Notes: generated by a model not told the origin, from the sequence alone. 64,000 bases of DNA from Pseudomonadota bacterium (GCA_021845865.1 JAJZVC010000002.1:1-64000); one strand, 5' to 3'; positions 1-8,750 are shown, counted from the first letter of the stretch. Program-made: numbers and translations.

Positions 1-299
1 CAGACCTCGACCTGGCGCATCTGCGTCGACAGCAGGTTGCCCAGTGCGATCTTGGCCGGCAGCAGGTGGACGTGGTGATACCAGTCCTGCTCGAACTGAC
101 GAACGACATTTCCCGCAAAGCCAACCACGATCTCGGCGACCGGCAGATTGTTGGTCATCGCCCCCGCATTCGGCGGGTTGCTGGCCACAGATCCCGGATA
201 AGGCAACGTCAAGGGTGCTGGCAGGAACTTGTAGGCCGCGCCATAGGCGGGATCAGACGGCAACCCGGAGGGCAGGATGGCTCCAGCGTAGGTCGTCAT
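1..299 (-). CDS. Phage tail-region protein, 5-prime part only
   Basis: Only the first 99 residues are visible; the gene runs off the left edge. It starts MTTYAGAILPSGLPSDPAYG and is open to base 1. The start codon overlaps the stop of the preceding minus-strand gene by an ATGA junction, so it is translationally linked to the distal-tail gene block. Position after the tape measure gene and two small tail proteins suggests a distal tail, baseplate-hub or fibre protein. I recognise no family in the visible portion. Confidence 0.7.
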   Translation of the reverse strand, partial: MTTYAGAILPSGLPSDPAYGAAYKFLPAPLTLPYPGSVASNPPNAGAMTNNLPVAEIVVGFAGNVVRQFEQDWYHHVHLLPAKIALGNLLSTQMRQVEV

Positions 300-1054
300 T
301 TCAGAAATCCGTAGCCGCCGTAGCTCATACTGAAGACCATCCAGTCGCTGCCGCCCAGCGTGACGATGTCCTTGTTCACGTACTGCCCGTTCATGCGCAA
401 CAAGCGCACGCCGGGCGCAAAACCCATCATCGAGTAAAAGTAGCTGGGAGTTGGGCGGCCGACTTCGACCGTCGCGGGATACAGCGGCGTGACGCCGTTG
501 AAGGCAATAGGCGAATAGCTGTCGAGTTGGCGCGTGGTCGCGTTGTAGAAGGCCCGCACCGCGTCCGTGCCGGAGGTGCCGACCTTCCACTTGTTCGTAT
601 TGCCGTCGATGTCGGCTCGCACATAGGTGCTGTAGGTGTCCGACAGGAAAGCCCCGCCAGTGAACGTGCAGGCCTTGGTGATCGCGCCGAAGATGAGCGG
701 CCCGTAAGTGGTGCTGGCCGTCTGCACGATGCAGTAACACCAGCCGTCGCCACCAAAGAGGAAATACTCGGCGCTGCCCGACATCTGCGACACGGAGAAC
801 GAACCCGAGGCGACGGTCTGCGAACTGTAGGCCAGACCACTGTTGAAACTGGTCGAGCCGTACCAGGCGACGTAGCTCGCGTAGGAATGCAGGTTAACGA
901 ACTGGCCACTGGCGGCGTGCTGCAGATGCAGACGGTAGTAACCCGCGTCCGCCTGATACATCAGTTGCGTGTAACCACAGACCCCGGTGGCGAAGAGCCG
1001 AATCTTGTCGAGAAGATCGTTCGGCGAGGTGGTGATGCCGGATTGAAATGCCAT
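296..1054 (-). CDS. Phage distal-tail protein, paralogue of next gene upstream
   Basis: A 252-aa protein of unknown function with no signal peptide or membrane segment. It is rich in Tyr, Gly, Ser and Thr, as expected of an extended beta-structured virion protein. It opens MAFQSGITTS...DLLDKIRLFAT, which parallels MAFTSGTAT...DLLNRLKQFVT in the gene just upstream (1063-1869), so the two look like a tandem duplication that has diverged strongly. Its place downstream of the tape measure gene suggests a distal tail or adhesion role. The stop overlaps the start of the gene that leaves the window. Confidence 0.75.
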   Translation of the reverse strand: MAFQSGITTSPNDLLDKIRLFATGVCGYTQLMYQADAGYYRLHLQHAASGQFVNLHSYASYVAWYGSTSFNSGLAYSSQTVASGSFSVSQMSGSAEYFLFGGDGWCYCIVQTASTTYGPLIFGAITKACTFTGGAFLSDTYSTYVRADIDGNTNKWKVGTSGTDAVRAFYNATTRQLDSYSPIAFNGVTPLYPATVEVGRPTPSYFYSMMGFAPGVRLLRMNGQYVNKDIVTLGGSDWMVFSMSYGGYGFLK

Positions 1055-1062
1055 CGCTTACC

Positions 1063-1869
1063 TCACGCGAGCTTCAAGGCCCAGTAGTCGCTGTAGCCGG
1101 TGCGGAACACGTCCTGCACCACCAGATGATCGACGCCGCCGACGCTGATGATGTTCTCGACGGCATTGGCGTAGCCGGGAACGCAGTAGCAGCCTTCCAT
1201 TTCGCCCAAGCCGGCCAGGATGAAGGGCAGCAGCGGGTAGGAGCCATCGGGACATTCGCGGGTGTTGCTGCCCCAACTATTCGGCCACATTGCCGACACC
1301 CCGGTCCAAACGCCGGTCGGCGCGTAGTACGCACCCGAGTAGCCCTGCGACTTGGGCAGGTGGTTGCGGTAGGTGTAGGAATTGCTCCAACGCGTCGAAC
1401 TGTTGTATGTGCCGCCGACCAGGAGCGGATACGGGTACTGGCCCGGCGTGGCATAGGGGAGAAACAGACCAAGGTGCAGCATTTCGTAATAGGTGCCGGT
1501 CTTGGCCACCATGACGATGCGACGCCCGTTGGCCACGATCCAGTAGGGCATGGCCGATGCCATGAGCAGCGCGTAGAACGTCCCGCTTGGGTTGTACTGG
1601 CCATCGAAGGTCTGCGCCGGATTCCAGCCGACGAAGCCGCGCAGTTTCCAGTTGCCGTAATCCGCGCCAGCCTCAGACAGGATGCCGACGTTGATCTGCT
1701 CGGTGCCAGCCAGCCCAGGCCCCTGCAGCACCAGTTCTGCCGGCGGTCCCGGCACCCAGCGCAACACCGACCAGCGCTCGTTGGCTGGCAGCATGTCCTG
1801 GGTGACGAACTGCTTGAGCCGGTTCAGCAGATCGAGATAATCGGTGGCGGTGCCACTGGTAAAAGCCAT
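1063..1869 (-). CDS. Phage distal-tail protein, paralogue of next gene downstream
   Basis: A 268-aa protein starting MAFTSGTATDYLDLLNRLKQ. It starts 4 bases after the tape measure stop codon and lies 8 bases before the paralogous 252-aa gene. The sequence is rich in Trp, Tyr, Gly and Pro and has no predicted membrane helix. In long-tailed phages the genes after the tape measure encode the distal tail and hub. The pair could form a hetero-oligomeric ring or tip, but that is inference; I recognise no named family. Confidence 0.75.
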   Translation of the reverse strand: MAFTSGTATDYLDLLNRLKQFVTQDMLPANERWSVLRWVPGPPAELVLQGPGLAGTEQINVGILSEAGADYGNWKLRGFVGWNPAQTFDGQYNPSGTFYALLMASAMPYWIVANGRRIVMVAKTGTYYEMLHLGLFLPYATPGQYPYPLLVGGTYNSSTRWSNSYTYRNHLPKSQGYSGAYYAPTGVWTGVSAMWPNSWGSNTRECPDGSYPLLPFILAGLGEMEGCYCVPGYANAVENIISVGGVDHLVVQDVFRTGYSDYWALKLA

Positions 1870-1872
1870 GGC

Positions 1873-4461
1873 TTACCTCAGTAATTCGCGCACGGCCGAA
1901 CCGTTGCGCGAGAGCACGTTGAGAATGGTTTTTTCACCGGCGGCGGAATTCAGGTAGTCGGCCGCCATGCCGGGATCGATGACGTTGACGATGCGCACGG
2001 ATTGCGACGGCGCAGTGGCCGGCACGGAAGCGACATCTGGCACCAGGCCACCGTCGGCGAAGGCCAGACGCGGCCCCAACCAGCGGGGTGCAGCCAAACC
2101 ACCGTTCAAGGCGTGCAGGAATTCGACGCCGACTCGGCGCACTGCCTCCGCACGCAGGACGTATTCCCCGGCGGACAGTCGTGCCGGAATGGAATCGCTG
2201 GTGGTCGTACCCGGCCCGGTGACGTAACCACCAGACGCAAAACCGGCCCACTGGAATAGTCCAGAGATCAGGCCACCCAAGCCGCCACCGCCGCCCTTGC
2301 TCATCCCGCCGAACAATTCTTCGGCGATCTTCTGCGCAGCGATGCGGTTGATGGCCGAAATGACCGAACGGGCAAAGTCAGCAAAGGCATCCTTGGCCGA
2401 TTTCGCCCCCGAACCGATCTGCTCGAACATCGTGGCGAAGGCGTTCTCCACATCACCGTTGATACGAGTGGCGACATCGTCGGCCTCGGTCTTCAGGCCG
2501 GCGACCTCCACCTTAAGCCGGGCCACCCGATTGATGGCTTCTTCCGACCCGGTGGACGCGGCCAGTTCCTGCATCTTCGGAATCAGACCGTCCACTTCGG
2601 CGGCGGTCTGCTGGTGCAGTTCGAGCACGCTGCGCCGCATCTGCGTCTCGGTGAGCATCCCGGCATCCTTCTGCACCTGCAGTTCGCGCTCGCGAATGGC
2701 CATGCGCTCCGTGACGACGCCGTACTGGCGCTCGAGTCTGGCGAGTTCCGCCAGGTCCGCCTCGACATTGATCAATTGTCCGACATCGGCCGCGCCGGTG
2801 GTGTCCCCTATGCGCTGGAGTTTCTCGATGAGCGGCTGGTATTCGCGCTCCAGCCGGGCGCGGGTCACATCGCTCCCGGTGCCGCCCCGAACTTCTGCCA
2901 GGCGGTCGCGCACGCGGGCGAGTTCATCGGCCAGTTCCTTTTCTGCCTTGGCGGCGGCGTGGGCATTGGCGACCTCGACTTCGCCGCGCTTCATATTGAG
3001 GACGGTGATCTCGCCTTCGAGTTTCTTGACCTCGGCTTTGGCCCGTAGTCGCTGCGCCTCATCCTTCCCGCCGACCGCAATGGCCGATTGCGCGGTCAAC
3101 TCCTGCTGTTTAGCCGCCAACTCCTGATCGATGGCCTGCTGCTCGATCTGCGTCTTGCGGCCGTAGTAGTCGCGGATCGACACCAGACGGTCATCGAGCG
3201 AGCGATCCAGGGCCGTCTTCTGCAGATCGAGTCCTTCCTTGAGGACTTTGAATTCCGATTCGGCCTGCGTCTTGACCAGCGCCAGCTGTGCGCCGGTCGT
3301 GTCCTTCTCGGCACCACCGGCCGATTTCTTCTCGCACTTGCCATTGACCCATTGCCCGCCCGACACCACGCAGGCGATGCGCTGCATGTCCTCGGTCGGC
3401 TTGCCGGTCGGCGTCTTCTCTTCGGGGCGCTTGGGACTGGTCAGGTCGTCCAGTCGCTTCTTCGCCCCCGCCAGTTCCTGTTCCCATTGGGCGAGGTTCT
3501 TGCGCAGCGTCGCCATCGCGCCATCGTTGAACTTGACGTCAAAGGGCATGAACGGCACCGGAGCCTTGCCGGTGTCGACCTTCTTGCGCGTCGAATCGAC
3601 CAGTTCCTGAATCCGTGCGACCTCGTCACGAGCGCGCTTGATCTCTGTGCCGTTGAAGACCAGATTACCGACCCCGCCCAAGCCAACCCACAACGCCTTC
3701 AACGTTCCGGCCTCGTTGGCCGCCTCGCGCATGGCATTGGTGATGTTCGTCAGTTCCGGCAGGAAGTCGCGGGCCAGCGCAATGCCGAGCGAGGAGGAGG
3801 ATGCCTTGAGCGCCGTGAGGTTGTCGTTAAAGGCTTCTGCCGAGCGGGCCGTCTCGGTGGTGAGCTTGAGGCCAAGCCGCTCGGCCTCGGTCGTTAGTTG
3901 GTTGATGCCGGCCGCACCCTGATTCAGGAACGGGATCATGTCCATGCCGCTTTTGCCGAACAGCTTCACGGCCAGCGCTGTCTTGACCGCGCCATCCTCC
4001 AGATTGGCGAAGACATCGGCCACCTGTAGCAGCACGGCTTCGGTGGACTTCATGCTGCCATCGGCATTCCTGACAGAAATCCCCAGGGCCTCGAAGACCT
4101 GCGCCCCGTCGCCGATGCCGGTGTTGGCCTCGGTGATGTTCTGGGACAGCCCCTTGATCCCCTTCTGCAGAGTCTCCAGGCTGACATCGGACAATTGCGC
4201 GGCGAAGCGCAAGGTCGACAGCGCCTCGACCGAGATACCGATTTTTTGCGAGAGCTTGTTCAGCTGATCCGCTGAATCGATGGCGCTCTTGATCATCGTG
4301 GCGAACCCGGCCACCGAGAGCGACATACCGAGTCCAGCAAGCAGTCCCTTGACCCGGCTCGATTCATCGCCGAGCTTGGCCAGGTTGCCGCGAATCGAGT
4401 CGAAGGCCGAGCGGGTCTGGTCGACGGCAGTAATCAGCAGTTGGGCGCGATCCTGAGTCAC
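1873..4461 (-). CDS. Tail tape measure protein
   Basis: An 862-aa protein with the hallmarks of a phage tape measure: an N-terminal segment opening MTQDRAQLLITAVDQTRSAF, a long central region of charged coiled coil (about residues 270-640, rich in Glu, Lys, Arg and Ala), and a Gly-rich stretch near residue 730 followed by FASGGYVTGPGT, the motif typical of tape measure C-termini. It sets tail length and is ejected with the DNA. GTG is used as start. It follows the tail chaperone pair and one intervening gene, the usual order. A small Cys pair (CVVSGGQWVNGKC, near residue 365) interrupts the coiled coil. Confidence 0.9.
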   Translation of the reverse strand: MTQDRAQLLITAVDQTRSAFDSIRGNLAKLGDESSRVKGLLAGLGMSLSVAGFATMIKSAIDSADQLNKLSQKIGISVEALSTLRFAAQLSDVSLETLQKGIKGLSQNITEANTGIGDGAQVFEALGISVRNADGSMKSTEAVLLQVADVFANLEDGAVKTALAVKLFGKSGMDMIPFLNQGAAGINQLTTEAERLGLKLTTETARSAEAFNDNLTALKASSSSLGIALARDFLPELTNITNAMREAANEAGTLKALWVGLGGVGNLVFNGTEIKRARDEVARIQELVDSTRKKVDTGKAPVPFMPFDVKFNDGAMATLRKNLAQWEQELAGAKKRLDDLTSPKRPEEKTPTGKPTEDMQRIACVVSGGQWVNGKCEKKSAGGAEKDTTGAQLALVKTQAESEFKVLKEGLDLQKTALDRSLDDRLVSIRDYYGRKTQIEQQAIDQELAAKQQELTAQSAIAVGGKDEAQRLRAKAEVKKLEGEITVLNMKRGEVEVANAHAAAKAEKELADELARVRDRLAEVRGGTGSDVTRARLEREYQPLIEKLQRIGDTTGAADVGQLINVEADLAELARLERQYGVVTERMAIRERELQVQKDAGMLTETQMRRSVLELHQQTAAEVDGLIPKMQELAASTGSEEAINRVARLKVEVAGLKTEADDVATRINGDVENAFATMFEQIGSGAKSAKDAFADFARSVISAINRIAAQKIAEELFGGMSKGGGGGLGGLISGLFQWAGFASGGYVTGPGTTTSDSIPARLSAGEYVLRAEAVRRVGVEFLHALNGGLAAPRWLGPRLAFADGGLVPDVASVPATAPSQSVRIVNVIDPGMAADYLNSAAGEKTILNVLSRNGSAVRELLR

Positions 4462-4477
4462 GACGGATTCATCTCTC

Positions 4478-5128
4478 TCAAATCTTGGTCAATTGCTTCT
4501 CGATGGCTCGGGCCAGGACGGGCATCTGGCCGCGTACCGTCCCTTCCAGATCGAAGCGGCGTTTCATGGATACAGCCGGTACCAGCACGGCAATGGGAAT
4601 CTCTGTGCCGCGCTTGATCGACTTCGCGCCGGTGCGGCTCCGTTCCGCGCGCTTGAACCGGGTCAGTGCCGAGGCGTTCTCGCGCAGGTTCTCGGCCATC
4701 AGGATGGACTGACCGTTTTTGCGGATGAAATAGGCGTTGCCCGAACGAATCAGCGTATCGATGACCCGCTTAAAGGCACGGCGACCGATGCGACGCCCTT
4801 CCTCGGTCAACGGAATTAGCATCCGGCCCGACACGGTGCCGCCCCGAACGTGGATGCCCAACCAAGGAATCTTCGAGCCGATGAGCAGCGCCGGCAGTTT
4901 GTCCGGGTTGCGGTCATAGACCTTGGCCCGCAGCGATCTCACGAAGGCCGGTTTTCTGACAGTGAAATCGGCATTCATCCTGCTGCGAACGGCATCGGCA
5001 ACAGTCTTGCCGCCAGATTGCATCCCGGTCGCGACCGCCTTGTGGATGGCGGCCTGCTTCTGCCGGCTCCAGGCATCGAAGCGGGATTTGTCGAGCAGGC
5101 CGGAGGCGGTCAGGGAGAGTTTCAGCAC
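4478..5128 (-). CDS. Phage tail-module protein, DUF6441-like
   Basis: A 216-aa basic protein starting with GTG inside the last codons of the frameshifted chaperone frame (7-base overlap), so translation is coupled. It is rich in Arg and Lys, has no signal peptide, and contains the segment VRGGTVSGRMLIPLTEEGRR. From memory it resembles the DUF6441 family, found in siphovirus tail modules next to the tape measure gene; this was not verified. Possible roles are tail completion or tape measure chaperoning. The position between chaperones and tape measure is unusual, since these are normally adjacent. Confidence 0.65.
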   Translation of the reverse strand: MLKLSLTASGLLDKSRFDAWSRQKQAAIHKAVATGMQSGGKTVADAVRSRMNADFTVRKPAFVRSLRAKVYDRNPDKLPALLIGSKIPWLGIHVRGGTVSGRMLIPLTEEGRRIGRRAFKRVIDTLIRSGNAYFIRKNGQSILMAENLRENASALTRFKRAERSRTGAKSIKRGTEIPIAVLVPAVSMKRRFDLEGTVRGQMPVLARAIEKQLTKI

Positions 5129-5705
5129 GACAACACCTTCATCATTCGGCGCAACGCCTCACTGCTGCCCTGGCTGCCAGTCGCGGTCACCGACAGGAGA
5201 TTCGCCAATTGCCGCGACTCCTGGCGGTCGATGGCGGCCAGAAAGGCTTCGGTTTGCGCCAGCGTGTAGTTGAGAATGTCGGCGTAGGCGTGCCCCGCGC
5301 CGATCAAGCGTTGGAGGGCATGGCTCCAGACGTCTGGTGTTCGAGGGTCTGGCCGATTCGCGCCGCTGCCTGCGTCACGCTCGGCAACAGGCGCCGGATA
5401 AAAAAATCGGCATTCACCTCGAACACCGCTTCGGCGAGGCTCACGGCCTCGTCGAGATCGAGCCCAGCCACCCAGTCGGCCGGGCGGCGCGTCGCAATGG
5501 CGATAGCGGCGATCACAGCCTCGCCGTGCTCGGCCAGAAGTGCCAGCCAATCAGGTGACGCTGATAGACTCGCTGCGATGGGCTGTACAGCCCGAGCGAA
5601 TGCCGGCACCTCGCCCACCTTGAGCGGCGTGAGTTCGATGTGCTCGCCAGCGATCTCGACGAACGCCGGCACCGGCGGCAGTGCCGCGAACGTGTCCTTG
5701 CTCAT
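5122..5705 (-). CDS. Tail assembly chaperone GT fusion made by -1 frameshift
   Basis: This is the long product of the tail chaperone pair. Ribosomes reading the short frame from 5705 meet T TTT TTT at 5406-5400. Slipping back one base joins codon 102 to a second frame that continues TAT CCG GCG (YPAPVAERD) and ends at 5122, giving about 194 aa. The second frame has no good start of its own before the slip, and its C-terminal part (QRLIGAGHAYADILNYTL) reads as ordinary protein. This is the lambda G/GT arrangement, where GT recruits the tape measure and tail tube during assembly. Confidence 0.8.
5304..5705 (-). CDS. Tail assembly chaperone G (short product)
   Basis: A 133-aa protein from the unshifted frame, lying directly after the tail tube gene with a one-base stop-start overlap (TGATG). 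It starts MSKDTFAALPPV and is predicted helical and acidic overall, like gpG-type chaperones. It wraps the tape measure with the GT fusion and is absent from the mature virion (family knowledge). The slippery run lies at codons 100-102, leaving 31 residues of G-specific tail. A GTG three bases upstream could also serve as start. Confidence 0.8.
   Translation of the reverse strand: MSKDTFAALPPVPAFVEIAGEHIELTPLKVGEVPAFARAVQPIAASLSASPDWLALLAEHGEAVIAAIAIATRRPADWVAGLDLDEAVSLAEAVFEVNADFFIRRLLPSVTQAAARIGQTLEHQTSGAMPSNA
5400..5406 (-). promoter_or_regulatory. Slippery heptamer T TTT TTT for -1 frameshift
   Basis: The minus strand reads GAT TTT TTT ATC in the chaperone frame, so seven consecutive T sit exactly as X XXY YYZ. 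This allows both tRNAs to re-pair after a one-base slip. The -1 frame stays open for 92 codons downstream. Confidence 0.85.
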
Positions 5706-6439
5706 CACAGCAGCACGATCCGACCGAATTGGCCGAGCGCGCCAGCAGCCGGCTTGGTGAGATCGGCCAGCACCTGCCCGGATAACTCGAACTTCATGAG
5801 TTCGGTGCCGATCACAGACAAATCTTTCGCCGGATTGATGGCCACCCGATAGAGGTCGATCACGACTTCCTTGTTGGCGTCGGCCGTGTTCAGACCCTCG
5901 AAGCGAACCCAGCGCTCGGGCAAGGGCTGCGTGAACATCGCGGTGACGTTGGCCGCACCGTAGCTGTAGCTGGCCGTGATGGCACCGGTCACGCCGGTGA
6001 TGTCGGTGAACTGGATGGAACCGTGCTTGGCATTGACCGTGTATTTGCCCGCTGCCACGGTCGTGGCTCCGGCCTTGATCACCACGGTGGAGACGTTCTG
6101 CTTGCCGAGCAAATAGAGTTTCCCGAGTTCCGCTGCTGCGATGACCGGCTCGTCGGTCACTGTGCCGGTGGTGACCGCCGTGGTGGATCCGTAGAGGGAG
6201 AGTTCCAGGTTTGTCTGGATCAGTTCTTCCAGCGTGCAGGCAAACTCGCCTTTCTTGGTCTTGATGAGTTGCAGATCGGTCAGCCGCTGGCCGGATTGGG
6301 ACTCCTGGTGTTCCAGGGTGTCCACCGAAAGCGACACTTTGAGGTCGGGGACGTTGCCGACGAAAGTGAGCCCCTGCGGATTGCCGTTGCTGTCACGCGC
6401 GCCGATGAAGACGCGACCTTGTCCGGAAAAATAGGCCAT
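5705..6439 (-). CDS. Major tail tube protein
   Basis: A 244-aa protein starting MAYFSGQGRVFIGARDSNG, with repeating beta-strand-like segments such as VPDLKVSLSVDTLEHQESQS and an immunoglobulin-like central part. This is the pattern of siphovirus major tail proteins that polymerise into the tail tube. It lies between a tail terminator gene upstream and the chaperone pair downstream, the expected order. No signal peptide or membrane segment. The start has an AGGAGTAAG-type ribosome site a few bases upstream. Confidence 0.85.
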   Translation of the reverse strand: MAYFSGQGRVFIGARDSNGNPQGLTFVGNVPDLKVSLSVDTLEHQESQSGQRLTDLQLIKTKKGEFACTLEELIQTNLELSLYGSTTAVTTGTVTDEPVIAAAELGKLYLLGKQNVSTVVIKAGATTVAAGKYTVNAKHGSIQFTDITGVTGAITASYSYGAANVTAMFTQPLPERWVRFEGLNTADANKEVVIDLYRVAINPAKDLSVIGTELMKFELSGQVLADLTKPAAGALGQFGRIVLL

Positions 6440-6442
6440 TGC

Positions 6443-6625
6443 TTACTCCTGAGTTGGGTTGGATTGCTTGGAGGGTTTCGCCGAAGGTGTGGAATCTGGC
6501 GTTGCAGTGCGCGCGCTGCCGATTTCGCACAGCCACTGGGCGCTGTCTTCGGCCAGGTCGATGACCTCGCCGGGGTTGCGCGCAATGCCGGCGTGTTCGT
6601 GGGGTTTCAGAAGTTCGACTTGCAT
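6443..6625 (-). CDS. Small phage tail-module protein, DUF7210-like
   Basis: A 60-aa protein starting MQVELLKPHEHAGIARNPGE, with a compact first half (LLKPHEHAG, GEVIDLAEDSAQWLCEIGSA) and a low-complexity Ser/Thr/Pro/Lys tail. Small proteins of this pattern (L+PH.HAG...GD.I.L....A.WL...G.A) are common in phage head-tail modules; I associate it from memory with DUF7210. It sits 4 bases before the tail tube gene and 4 bases after the terminator gene. The role is unknown, possibly an accessory to tube or terminator assembly. Confidence 0.65.
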   Translation of the reverse strand: MQVELLKPHEHAGIARNPGEVIDLAEDSAQWLCEIGSARTATPDSTPSAKPSKQSNPTQE

Positions 6626-6629
6626 GGAT

Positions 6630-7073
6630 TCATCCTTGGATTGAGAGATCGGCGGCGAGCGTTCGGTAGATGATCTGGTAGCGAGATGGAATGGCGGCTG
6701 CCGTGGCATCGGCATCCTCCACATCCCACTCGCAGTCCAATTCGCGGATGCCGAGACACAGGCCACCGAGATTGACGTCGGTCAGCAGCGCCAAGTGGGC
6801 AGCCACCAGCAACCGGTCGGCGATCACCTCTGGCGCGTCGTTGCCCGTTTCGCGCGCCAGCGCCACCACACGCACGACCAGCTCTCGCTCGACGCGGTCG
6901 TTGGGGCGCTGGGCAATGGTGTCCGACTCGGGGAACACCAGCAGCGCCGGAGACTGCTCGCGGGTGAGGCCGGTCGGCGGCGAGCGACGTACCTGCGCCC
7001 CGACTGTGGCGGCGACGGGCGTGAGTAATCCCGTCACCGCTTGCAGAATCTGCTCACGGACCGAGTTAGGCAT
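6630..7073 (-). CDS. Tail terminator protein (gpU-like)
   Basis: A 147-aa protein starting MPNSVREQILQAVTGLLTPV. It has the alternating helix-strand pattern of phage tail terminators: an N-terminal helix, the strand ALLVFPESD, ELVVRVVALARE, a helix EVIADRLLVAAHLALL, and the end QIIYRTLAADLS. Such proteins cap the tail tube and join it to the head. It lies between the head-tail joiner gene (7 bases upstream) and the small protein plus tail tube gene, which is the canonical place. Confidence 0.75.
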   Translation of the reverse strand: MPNSVREQILQAVTGLLTPVAATVGAQVRRSPPTGLTREQSPALLVFPESDTIAQRPNDRVERELVVRVVALARETGNDAPEVIADRLLVAAHLALLTDVNLGGLCLGIRELDCEWDVEDADATAAAIPSRYQIIYRTLAADLSIQG

Positions 7074-7080
7074 GGCCGGC

Positions 7081-7365
7081 CTACAGTCGAGTGAGCGAGG
7101 CGCGGGCCTCGGTGCCGTCGCCCATCGCGGTCACTTCTCGGACCCGATAGGTCTGGCCCGCGATTTCCAGGGTGTTGCCGGCAGCCAGCAGCGGCAGCCG
7201 ACTGACCGGATAACGGATGGTGTAGTTGCGGGAGACACCCAGACCATCGAGCACGTCCTCATCGGGTGCACGGAAATCAACCATGACCTCCGTGCTCCCG
7301 ACGATTGCCCGCGTCAGCAGGTTTGAGCGTGCCGCCGCGTCGTAGATGTCCTCGACGAAGGCCAT
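7081..7365 (-). CDS. Head-tail joining protein (gpFII-like)
   Basis: A 94-aa protein whose ATG overlaps the stop codon of the major capsid gene (ATGA). The ending TLEIAGQTYRVREVTAMGDGTEARASLTRL is characteristic of the FII/head-closure type: a small beta barrel that receives the tail. The length is close to lambda FII (117 aa) and similar short versions. The open frame extends far upstream inside the capsid gene, but the overlap and length support this start. Confidence 0.75.
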   Translation of the reverse strand: MAFVEDIYDAAARSNLLTRAIVGSTEVMVDFRAPDEDVLDGLGVSRNYTIRYPVSRLPLLAAGNTLEIAGQTYRVREVTAMGDGTEARASLTRL

Positions 7366-8369
7366 CAGGACGCCAGCACCTTCACCAGCACGGCTGGGCG
7401 ATGACACATCGGCAGCGGGTTGGACTGGGTGTGGATGTCGGTGCCGCGCTCGAACTTTCGTGGCTCCTGCTTCGCGTACAGCGGCTGGCCCAGAGTGTTC
7501 GCCGTCTCGTTGAAGTCGGCTGGCGCGAAGTAGGTAGCGAACGTATCCACCGTGCCCTGCGGAAAGGCGTGCCCCTCGCCGGCAGCGATGAAGCGATGCA
7601 CGTTGTCGTCGCCGTCGCTGGCTTCGCCGGAGTATTCCTCGAAGGTGATGCCGGCAAAGGTGAAGCCCGTGCGCAGATCGGAACGCAGGGCTAGGCCATC
7701 CTGCCAACGGTCGTAGGCGGCCTTGACGTTGTCGTGAGCGGTCAGCGCGTCGAAGAACTCCTCGGAGACCAGGCAGTGCACCCCGTTCATCCGCTCGCCC
7801 TTGAGATTCTTCTCGAGGTAGCGCTTGAGATCGAGGCACTTCTTCTTCACGTCCGTGGCAGCGTTACTCAACTGGAAGTTGACCACCTTGGGCGTGATGT
7901 CGAACAGGTCGAACAGGTTGTAGAGCTCCGAGCCGTCGGCATCGAGGATGATGCCCTTGAGCGCGCCGATGCGCAGGTGCTCCAGGGTGATGGAGTGCTT
8001 GTTGCGCATCGTCTGCAGGTGCTCGGCCATCACGGAGGCCACCGTCGACAGTTCGGTTTCCGAACCGAAGGCGCGGATGCCTTGGACTTCCTCGGGCAGC
8101 ACCACGTCGTCGTGGGGGATGTGGGGGATGGCGAACGAGCGCAGCTTGCGCTTGCCGCGCTTGCCGACGGTACCGGGCGAGCCAACAGGCATGGTCGGTA
8201 GCAGGGTCAGGATGCCGTTCTTCTCCTCCACCACCACGGAACGGAAGCGCACCGGCTTGGCCGGGAACAACCCCATGCTTTCCATGAGGCCGTAGTTGTT
8301 GGGCAGGATGTTGATGGCGGCAGTCAGTGCTGACATCGAGAACGACGGATTGTCGAAGGGGTTGTTCAT
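7365..8369 (-). CDS. Major capsid protein (lambda gpE family)
   Basis: A 334-aa protein starting MNNPFDNPSFSMSALTAAIN, matching the lambda gpE/HK97-fold major capsid group. Diagnostic segments are the N-terminal NPF..., LTAAINILPNNYG, HSITLEHLRIGALKGIILDADG, and the late segment KFERGTDIHTQSNPLPMCHRPAVLV. Length is close to gpE (341 aa). It follows the decoration protein gene by 2 bases, giving the lambda order protease, D, E, FII. It forms the icosahedral shell. Confidence 0.95.
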   Translation of the reverse strand: MNNPFDNPSFSMSALTAAINILPNNYGLMESMGLFPAKPVRFRSVVVEEKNGILTLLPTMPVGSPGTVGKRGKRKLRSFAIPHIPHDDVVLPEEVQGIRAFGSETELSTVASVMAEHLQTMRNKHSITLEHLRIGALKGIILDADGSELYNLFDLFDITPKVVNFQLSNAATDVKKKCLDLKRYLEKNLKGERMNGVHCLVSEEFFDALTAHDNVKAAYDRWQDGLALRSDLRTGFTFAGITFEEYSGEASDGDDNVHRFIAAGEGHAFPQGTVDTFATYFAPADFNETANTLGQPLYAKQEPRKFERGTDIHTQSNPLPMCHRPAVLVKVLAS

Positions 8370-8371
8370 GG

Positions 8372-8749
8372 TCAGACTCCTTTGCGGATAAGGACGCCGA
8401 GGCTCTTCAGCTGCAGGACGGCGGCCTGCTTCTCGGCGACGGTGATGGCGGCGGGCCAGGTCAAGGCGTGGTCGGCGACGATGGCGTGACGCGCCACCAT
8501 CAGCCCGTCCTCGCGGTCGATGAGTGCCGCGTCACACGGCTGCATCAGGACGCCAGCGGCGTACTGGCTGCCATCGGTGGCGCTCGGGTCGATTTGTTTC
8601 ACCTTGCCGGTGGTGGTCACGATGCCGACCACTGCGCCCAAGGGCAGCGTCTGGCCGGAGGCGACCGTCACCTGGTCGCGGGAAAACAGGTTCGGCGCTT
8701 CGTACTTCAAGAGGTCGCCGAGATTGAGTCCTTCGGTGATGGCGGGCAT
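8372..8749 (-). CDS. Head decoration protein (gpD family)
   Basis: A 125-aa protein starting MPAITEGLNLGDLLKYEAPN. It shows the gpD-type beta domain: SRDQVTVASGQTLPLGAVVGIVT, a middle QYAAGVLMQPCDAAL and an end with AVLQLKSLGVLIRKGV. Decoration trimers stabilise the expanded capsid. The chosen ATG lies just after the stop of the protease gene; an in-frame upstream ATG seven codons earlier lies within that gene and is less likely. The position between protease and capsid genes is exactly as in lambda. Confidence 0.9.
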   Translation of the reverse strand: MPAITEGLNLGDLLKYEAPNLFSRDQVTVASGQTLPLGAVVGIVTTTGKVKQIDPSATDGSQYAAGVLMQPCDAALIDREDGLMVARHAIVADHALTWPAAITVAEKQAAVLQLKSLGVLIRKGV

Positions 8750-8750
8750 A

